Assembly: GCA_045661205.1 (NCBI GenBank)
Contig: JAZRFE010000030.1
Coordinates: 1 to 9,790 of the forward strand
Reading direction: 5' to 3'
Length of the DNA: 9,790 bases
DNA from: HGM04593 sp045661205
GTDB taxonomy: Bacteria > Bacteroidota > Bacteroidia > Bacteroidales > Bacteroidaceae
The translations under genes and the position numbers were made by a program. The notes beneath the pieces were generated by a model. It did no database searches and was not told where the DNA came from. It worked only from the letters and a program-made list of their open reading frames with translations. This document shows, one piece after another, positions 5,907 through 9,790 of the stretch. How positions within the stretch are numbered: position 1 is the first letter of the stretch; the number at the start of each line of letters is the position of its first letter.

Positions 5907-7229
5907 ATGAAAAAATTATTCACGACAATCTTCATGGCAGCCTTCGCGCTTACATCATTCGCAGGTGGCCTTCTCACAAACACTAACCAGCACGCGGCAT
6001 TTGTTCGCAACCCTGCCCGTTTCGCAACTTTAGGTATCGACGGTGTTTACTTCAACCCTGCAGGAACAGCATTCCTTGAGGACGGATGGCACCTCTCTGC
6101 AAACTGGCAGATGATATGGCAGGATCGCGACGCTATCGACATGACAAGCAACAAGAAATACGAGGGTAACGTATATGTTCCCTGCATGCCCACAATCCTT
6201 GCAGCTTACAAGACAGGCGACTGGACATTCAGCGGTTTCTTCGGAATACCCGGCGGTGGCGGTAAAGCCGAGTTTGCAGATGGTCTTCCCAGCTTCAACA
6301 AACTTGCAAGCAATGCTGCAAGCGGCCTTCCCGGAAACTCTGAATTTACATCTACACAGTATGTATTCGCTTTACAGCTCGGCGCAGCATACAAAATCAA
6401 CGACAACCTCTCTGTATTTGGTGGTGTTCGCGGAAACTATACTTCTGCTAACTACGAGGGTAACATAGGTGCTTCAATGCCCACAGCAAACGGCAACATG
6501 CCCGTATTCGGCATCGACCTCGACCTGGACCAGACAGGTATCGCATTTGCTCCCATCGTAGGTGTAGACTACAAAGTAGGTAACTTCAACTTCGCAGCAA
6601 AATATGAGTTCCGCGCTATTACAACAGTAGAGAACGAGACAAACACATTCGGCCTTTCACAGATGAATACAGCAACAGGCCAGATGGCTCAGATGGATCT
6701 TACCAACCCTGCAATCCTGCAAGCAGCTATGGCTTCAAGCCCCGCACTTGGCGCACTCAAAGGTTTTGCTGATGGCAACACACTCCGCAACGACGCTCCC
6801 GCAATGCTTGCACTCGCAGGTTCATGGCAGATTATCCCCCGCCTTCAGGTAATGGCTGGCTGGAACTACTACTTCGACAAAGACGCTAAGATTGAGTCAC
6901 TCATGGGTGGTGACAACATGATGAAGCTCTCTCGCAACACATTCGAGTATCTCTTCGGTGCCGAGTACCAGTTGACAGAGAAGTTCCTTGTGAGCGCAGG
7001 TATCCAGTTCACCAACTTCGGTATCAACGACAACTACACAAGCGACCTCGCATTCACAAACGACTCATTCATGACAGGCGTTGGTGGCAAGTACAGCCTC
7101 ACAGAGAAAGTTGATATCAACTTTGGTTACTGCTACGCAAACTACGCTCCCGACAACAACGTAAAACCTCAGACACGTTACGAGCGTAAGACACACAACG
7201 CTACCGTAGGTGTAGACTTCCGCTTCTAA
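5907..7229 (+). CDS. FadL/OmpP1 (TodX) family outer-membrane transport protein
   Basis: A 440-residue outer-membrane beta-barrel of the FadL/OmpP1/TodX family, which lets hydrophobic molecules such as fatty acids or aromatics cross the outer membrane by a lateral opening. Residues 1-19 are a signal peptide (cleavage near SFA/GG). The mature N-terminus has the plug-like hatch with RNPARFATLGIDGVYFNPAG, including the family NPAG signature at 50-53. The rest shows amphipathic strands with abundant aromatic residues, and the chain ends VGVDFRF with a C-terminal Phe suited to BAM recognition. Length fits the family. Glycine is mostly GGT and alanine often GCA/GCT, unlike the GGC/GGA-rich patatin gene upstream. 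That bias is shared with gap and suggests high expression. The gene stands alone, with its own promoter, palindromic upstream region and terminator. In this phylum such proteins are often labelled hemin receptors; the true ligand is unknown. Confidence 0.93.
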   Translation: MKKLFTTIFMAAFALTSFAGGLLTNTNQHAAFVRNPARFATLGIDGVYFNPAGTAFLEDGWHLSANWQMIWQDRDAIDMTSNKKYEGNVYVPCMPTILAAYKTGDWTFSGFFGIPGGGGKAEFADGLPSFNKLASNAASGLPGNSEFTSTQYVFALQLGAAYKINDNLSVFGGVRGNYTSANYEGNIGASMPTANGNMPVFGIDLDLDQTGIAFAPIVGVDYKVGNFNFAAKYEFRAITTVENETNTFGLSQMNTATGQMAQMDLTNPAILQAAMASSPALGALKGFADGNTLRNDAPAMLALAGSWQIIPRLQVMAGWNYYFDKDAKIESLMGGDNMMKLSRNTFEYLFGAEYQLTEKFLVSAGIQFTNFGINDNYTSDLAFTNDSFMTGVGGKYSLTEKVDINFGYCYANYAPDNNVKPQTRYERKTHNATVGVDFRF

Positions 7230-7267
7230 TGAAACTTCCCCGCAGAGGGAACAGATAAAATAGAACT

Positions 7268-7309
7268 ATGAAAAAATCACAATAAACCTGTTTATTGTGA
7301 TTTTTTCAT
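7268..7309 (+). terminator. Strong terminator after the FadL-like gene
   Basis: A perfect 19-bp stem, 7268-7286 with 7291-7309, closes on a CCTG loop. Its right arm contains six T after the GC-bearing part. It sits 38 bp after the stop codon. Because the stem has A-runs on the left and T-runs on the right, it could act in both directions. It also insulates the LytTR gene that starts about 60 bp later. Confidence 0.85.
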
Positions 7310-7332
7310 GCCAATACTTCAAGTAAAAATAT

Positions 7333-7340
7333 TATCTTTG
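7333..7340 (+). promoter_or_regulatory. Probable -7 element for the LytTR-purN transcript
   Basis: TATCTTTG matches TAnnTTTG, 32 bp before the ATG. No TTG is found 19-21 bp upstream, where the porin terminator ends, so the -33 box is missing or degenerate. The next bases, GCAGC-GCAA-GCTGC (7340-7353), can fold as a 5-bp hairpin with a GNRA-type loop at or near the 5' end of the mRNA. Confidence 0.55.
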
Positions 7341-7372
7341 CAGCGCAAGCTGCAAAATATCAGCAAAAGAAA

Positions 7373-8251
7373 ATGGCCGAATACAATTCCACTCTATTCC
7401 GCAAATTGCCGAAATATCTGCTTACCAAGCAAAACCAGACAGCAATGGTTTTGTTTGTATCGCTATTCGCTATTATTTTTATAAACATCTTCAAGCCTTT
7501 TGGCTCGGAAGAGTGGATGACAAAAGGAAAATTCACCGCCACACAATATCTGGTATGGTCTACAATACTCGTAACTATGGGCATGAGCATTGTTGCCATC
7601 AGCCGAGTGATAATGTACCACTACTCCAAAAAGCCCACGCAAAACATCACCATCCTATCCTACTCGGTGTGGGTAATCATAGAGCTGCTGCTGCTGTCAG
7701 CCTCGTTCACCGGACTTGCACTGATTACAAGTTACGGAGGAGCAGAGCGCGACCCGATAGATATATACAAAAATGCGATGCAGAATACAATATTCATTCT
7801 GTTCATCCCCTACCTTATATATATAATGTATCTCTCCTACCAGGACAAGAACGCCAAGCTGCGCACCATCATGGAGGAGAACATAGGCAACAAATCCACC
7901 TCGTTCATCTCGTTTCACGACGACCGAGGCATACTGCAACTTACCGTCGCAAAAGAGAACTTGCTGTACATAGAGTCGGCAGACAACTACATATCTATAT
8001 GGTATCTCAAGAACGAGCAACTGAAGAAACAGCTTGTGCGCACCACCATGAAGGAGACAAGCAACAAGCTCGCCGACACCAGCGTCGTACGCACCCACCG
8101 CTCGTTCATGATAAACATAGATAAGATAAAAGTTCTGCGCCGCGAAAAGGAGAGCCTATTCATAGAGCTCGACCACCCGGGGCTGAAAGACATCCCTGTG
8201 TCGAAAACCTACGGCGAAGAACTACTCAAACGCCTTGTACCCGTAAAATAA
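7373..8251 (+). CDS. Membrane-anchored LytTR-domain transcriptional regulator
   Basis: A 292-residue protein with four predicted membrane helices (about 25-42, 58-80, 97-120 and 138-155), a short linker, and a C-terminal LytTR DNA-binding domain (about 188-289). The LytTR landmarks are LLYIESADNYISIWY (198-211), VVRTHRSFMINIDKI (238-252) and the closing IPVSKTYGEELLKRL. There is no response-regulator receiver domain, so it is not a conventional LytR/AlgR two-component partner. The membrane region presumably senses a signal or binds a partner, with the DNA-binding domain in the cytoplasm. The ATG at 7373 follows an A-rich stretch. purN begins 12 bp after its stop, implying one transcript. Such membrane LytTR regulators can be paired with a membrane inhibitor encoded nearby, but none is visible here. 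The target genes are unknown; they may include its own promoter. Confidence 0.9.
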   Translation: MAEYNSTLFRKLPKYLLTKQNQTAMVLFVSLFAIIFINIFKPFGSEEWMTKGKFTATQYLVWSTILVTMGMSIVAISRVIMYHYSKKPTQNITILSYSVWVIIELLLLSASFTGLALITSYGGAERDPIDIYKNAMQNTIFILFIPYLIYIMYLSYQDKNAKLRTIMEENIGNKSTSFISFHDDRGILQLTVAKENLLYIESADNYISIWYLKNEQLKKQLVRTTMKETSNKLADTSVVRTHRSFMINIDKIKVLRREKESLFIELDHPGLKDIPVSKTYGEELLKRLVPVK

Positions 8252-8263
8252 TATATAAACATA

Positions 8264-8836
8264 ATGAAACGCATAGCAATATTCGCATCAGGCTCGGGAA
8301 GCAATGCCGAGAACATCGCCAACTACTTCAAAGGCTCGCAAGAGGTTGAAATACCCCTCATTCTCGCCAACAACCCCGAAGCATACGTGCTCGAAAGAGC
8401 AAAAAAGCTGGGCATAGACTCGGTTGTTGTCACCAATAAAGAGTTTCGCGAGGCCAACAAAGTGCTCGCCATCATGCAGGAGTACAAAATAGACTTCATA
8501 GTACTTGCAGGATTCTTGTTGCTCGTTCCCGCCAAGCTCATCGAGGCATACCCCTCGCGCATAGTAAACATACACCCTGCCCTGCTACCCAAGCATGGCG
8601 GTAAAGGCATGTATGGCGACCGCGTACACGAGGCAGTTGTTGCATGCGGCGACACAGAGAGTGGAATAACCATTCACCTGATTGACGAGCGATACGATTG
8701 CGGAACAACATTCTTTCAGGCAACATGCCCCGTATTGCCCGAAGATACTCCCCACGACGTAGCCGAGAAGGTACACGCTCTGGAATACAAGCACTTCCCC
8801 CACGTCATCGAGGAAATCCTCAAAACATTGGACTAA
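8264..8836 (+). CDS. purN: Phosphoribosylglycinamide formyltransferase 1 (GAR transformylase)
   Basis: This enzyme transfers a formyl group from 10-formyl-tetrahydrofolate to glycinamide ribonucleotide, the third step of de novo purine synthesis in the cytoplasm. Its 190 residues are slightly fewer than in E. coli PurN. Visible features are the N-terminal phosphate-binding loop FASGSGSNAENI, the folate-site block DFIVLAGFLLLVP, and the catalytic set Asn102 and His104 (VNIHPALLPKHGG) with Asp145 (DERYDCG). Compared with my recollection of E. coli PurN (N106, H108, D144) the Asn-to-Asp distance is five residues longer. The extra length sits near HGGKGMYGDRV, where E. coli has a PGLHTHRQ-type loop. 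Here the E. coli DELDGG motif reads DERYDCG. It is probably co-transcribed with the LytTR regulator (12-bp gap), and a strong terminator follows. No other purine gene is in the window. Confidence 0.96.
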   Translation: MKRIAIFASGSGSNAENIANYFKGSQEVEIPLILANNPEAYVLERAKKLGIDSVVVTNKEFREANKVLAIMQEYKIDFIVLAGFLLLVPAKLIEAYPSRIVNIHPALLPKHGGKGMYGDRVHEAVVACGDTESGITIHLIDERYDCGTTFFQATCPVLPEDTPHDVAEKVHALEYKHFPHVIEEILKTLD

Positions 8837-8856
8837 AAAACGACCCAACACAAATA

Positions 8857-8888
8857 CAAAACCGACAAACAGCCGTTTGTCGGTTTTT
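8857..8888 (+). terminator. Rho-independent terminator of the LytTR-purN transcript
   Basis: AACCGACAAAC and GTTTGTCGGTT form an 11-bp stem (about 8860-8870 with 8875-8885) around the loop AGCC, followed by T residues to 8889. It begins about 20 bp after the purN stop. Confidence 0.9.
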
Positions 8889-8916
8889 TGTTCCCTCGCA
8901 AACAAGAGAGGTTTAC

Positions 8917-8958
8917 AAAAAAAAAATACAACTCGCAGAGCATGCTCTGCGAGGTGTA
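8917..8958 (-). terminator. gap: Rho-independent terminator of gap
   Basis: Bases 8932-8953 form a perfect 22-bp palindrome centred on GCATGC, extended by four more pairs past one A-G mismatch. On the minus strand it is followed by a run of ten T (8917-8926). It lies 30 bp downstream of the gap stop codon, back to back with the purN terminator, so the two convergent units are well separated. Confidence 0.92.
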
Positions 8959-8983
8959 ATAATCACTTATCTGTTAAGACTTA

Positions 8984-9790
8984 TTAAGCGTTAACCTTAG
9001 CCATGTAAGCGATGAGGTCGAGAACCTTGTTAGAGTAACCGATCTCATTGTCATACCAAGAAACAACCTTAACGAAAGTATCTGTCAAAGCGATACCTGC
9101 CTTAGCGTCGAAGATAGATGTACGTGTGTCACCCAAGAAGTCAGCTGAAACAACTGCATCCTCTGTGTAACCGAGAACACCTGCCAACTCGCCCTCAGAA
9201 GCCTCCTTCATAGCAGCGCAAATCTCTGCATATGTAGCGGGCTTAGCCAAGTTAACTGTCAAGTCAACAACTGAAACGTCGAGAGTGGGAACGCGCATTG
9301 CCATACCTGTCAATTTGCCGTTCAAAGCGGGGATAACCTTACCTACTGCCTTAGCTGCACCTGTTGAAGAGGGGATGATGTTACCAGCAGCTGCACGGCC
9401 ACCACGCCAGTCTTTTACAGAAGGACCGTCAACAGTCTTCTGTGTAGCTGTTGTAGAGTGAACAGTTGTCATCAAACCGTCTGTGATACCCCATTTGTCG
9501 TTCAATACCTTAGCGATGGGAGCCAAGCAGTTTGTTGTACATGAAGCGTTAGAAACGAACTGTGTACCGGGAACGTATGTCTTCTCGTTAACACCGCATA
9601 CGAACATGGGGGTGTCATCTTTTGAAGGAGCTGACATAACTACATATTTAGCACCAGCCTCGATGTGAGCCTGAGCTTTCTCCTTTGTAAGGAAAAGACC
9701 TGTTGACTCAACAACGTACTCAGCACCTACTGCGACCCATTTCAAGACAGCGGGGTTACGCTCTGCTGTTACGCGGATCTCTTTACCGTT
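8984..9790 (-). CDS. gap: Glyceraldehyde-3-phosphate dehydrogenase, type I (5' end beyond the window)
   Basis: The glycolytic enzyme that oxidises glyceraldehyde-3-phosphate to 1,3-bisphosphoglycerate with NAD+ and phosphate. 268 residues are visible and the frame stays open to base 9790 (reading NGKEIRVTAERNPAV before LKWVAVGAEYVVESTG), so roughly the first 65-70 residues, including the Rossmann glycine loop, lie outside. A TTG codon at 9743-9745 is internal, not the start. The active-site block SNASCTTNCLAP has the catalytic Cys at 9539-9541, and the catalytic His is in TTVHSTTATQK (9458-9460). Further family blocks are RGGRAAAGNIIPSSTGAAKAVG, LTGMAMRVPTLDVSVVDLT and the C-terminal WYDNEIGYSNKVLDL. 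Codon choice is strongly biased (GGT, GCT, GTT), as expected for a highly expressed gene. NAD versus NADP preference cannot be judged because the relevant residues are missing. Confidence 0.98.
   Translation of the reverse strand, partial: NGKEIRVTAERNPAVLKWVAVGAEYVVESTGLFLTKEKAQAHIEAGAKYVVMSAPSKDDTPMFVCGVNEKTYVPGTQFVSNASCTTNCLAPIAKVLNDKWGITDGLMTTVHSTTATQKTVDGPSVKDWRGGRAAAGNIIPSSTGAAKAVGKVIPALNGKLTGMAMRVPTLDVSVVDLTVNLAKPATYAEICAAMKEASEGELAGVLGYTEDAVVSADFLGDTRTSIFDAKAGIALTDTFVKVVSWYDNEIGYSNKVLDLIAYMAKVNA

Noticed and set aside
7268..7285. A five-codon mini-gene (MKKSQ, then stop) inside the terminator stem
   Set aside because: It results from the A-rich arm of a perfect hairpin. There is no leader-peptide logic, since the codons do not match a relevant amino acid, and the next gene has its own -7 element.
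8932..8953. Perfect 22-bp palindrome as a regulator-binding site or recombination site
   Set aside because: Its position 30 bp after gap and the ten-T run on the minus strand make it a standard intrinsic terminator.
9743..9745. TTG codon as the start of a short GAPDH-like gene
   Set aside because: The frame continues upstream with conserved GAPDH sequence to the window edge, so the gene is cut by the window, not truncated in the genome.
1..9790. Search for mobile elements, CRISPR arrays, toxin-antitoxin pairs, phage or defence genes
   Set aside because: No transposase, integrase, spaced repeat array or defence-type domain is visible. Every long coding frame is accounted for by envelope, regulatory or metabolic genes.

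Overview
The window looks like a stretch of ordinary Bacteroidales chromosome (phylum Bacteroidota). Three things support this. Several promoters have the Bacteroidota form, TTG at -33 and TAnnTTTG at -7. Start sites lack Shine-Dalgarno sequences and are preceded by A-rich leaders. The FadL/OmpP1-type porin, the membrane-anchored LytTR regulator and the patatin/beta-barrel protein are family types common in that order. The genus cannot be settled from the sequence alone.

Layout. Bases 1-99 hold a hairpin terminator. A phospholipase D/cardiolipin-synthase-like lipoprotein (minus strand, 100-1353) faces away from a sodium:amino-acid symporter of the AGCS family (plus, 1580-3001). The symporter is followed 46 bp later by an exported patatin phospholipase fused to an outer-membrane beta-barrel (3048-5330). 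Next come two identical tRNA-Arg(ACG) genes in tandem (5437-5510 and 5564-5637) with one consensus promoter and one terminator. A 269-bp intergenic region rich in inverted repeats then leads to a FadL/OmpP1-like outer-membrane porin (5907-7229) with its own strong terminator. A LytTR-domain membrane regulator (7373-8251) and purN (8264-8836) are 12 bp apart and probably form one transcript. The window closes with a convergent, 5'-truncated type I glyceraldehyde-3-phosphate dehydrogenase gene (minus strand, 8984-9790+). Two terminators lie back to back between purN and gap.

How the genes relate. There is no single pathway or mobile island here. A loose envelope theme runs through the first two thirds: a PLD-type enzyme acting on phospholipids, a patatin/beta-barrel lipase, a hydrophobic-compound porin and an amino-acid importer. 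The last third is central metabolism (purine synthesis, glycolysis) plus one regulator. I found no insertion sequence, phage gene, CRISPR array or defence system. All complete genes look intact.

The two observations most worth following are non-coding. One is a set of interleaved and helically phased palindromes just upstream of, and overlapping, the promoter of the FadL-like gene. The other is a pair of paired substitutions in the tRNA-Arg copies (A15-U48 and A19-U56) that appear to swap two tertiary G-C contacts for A-U.
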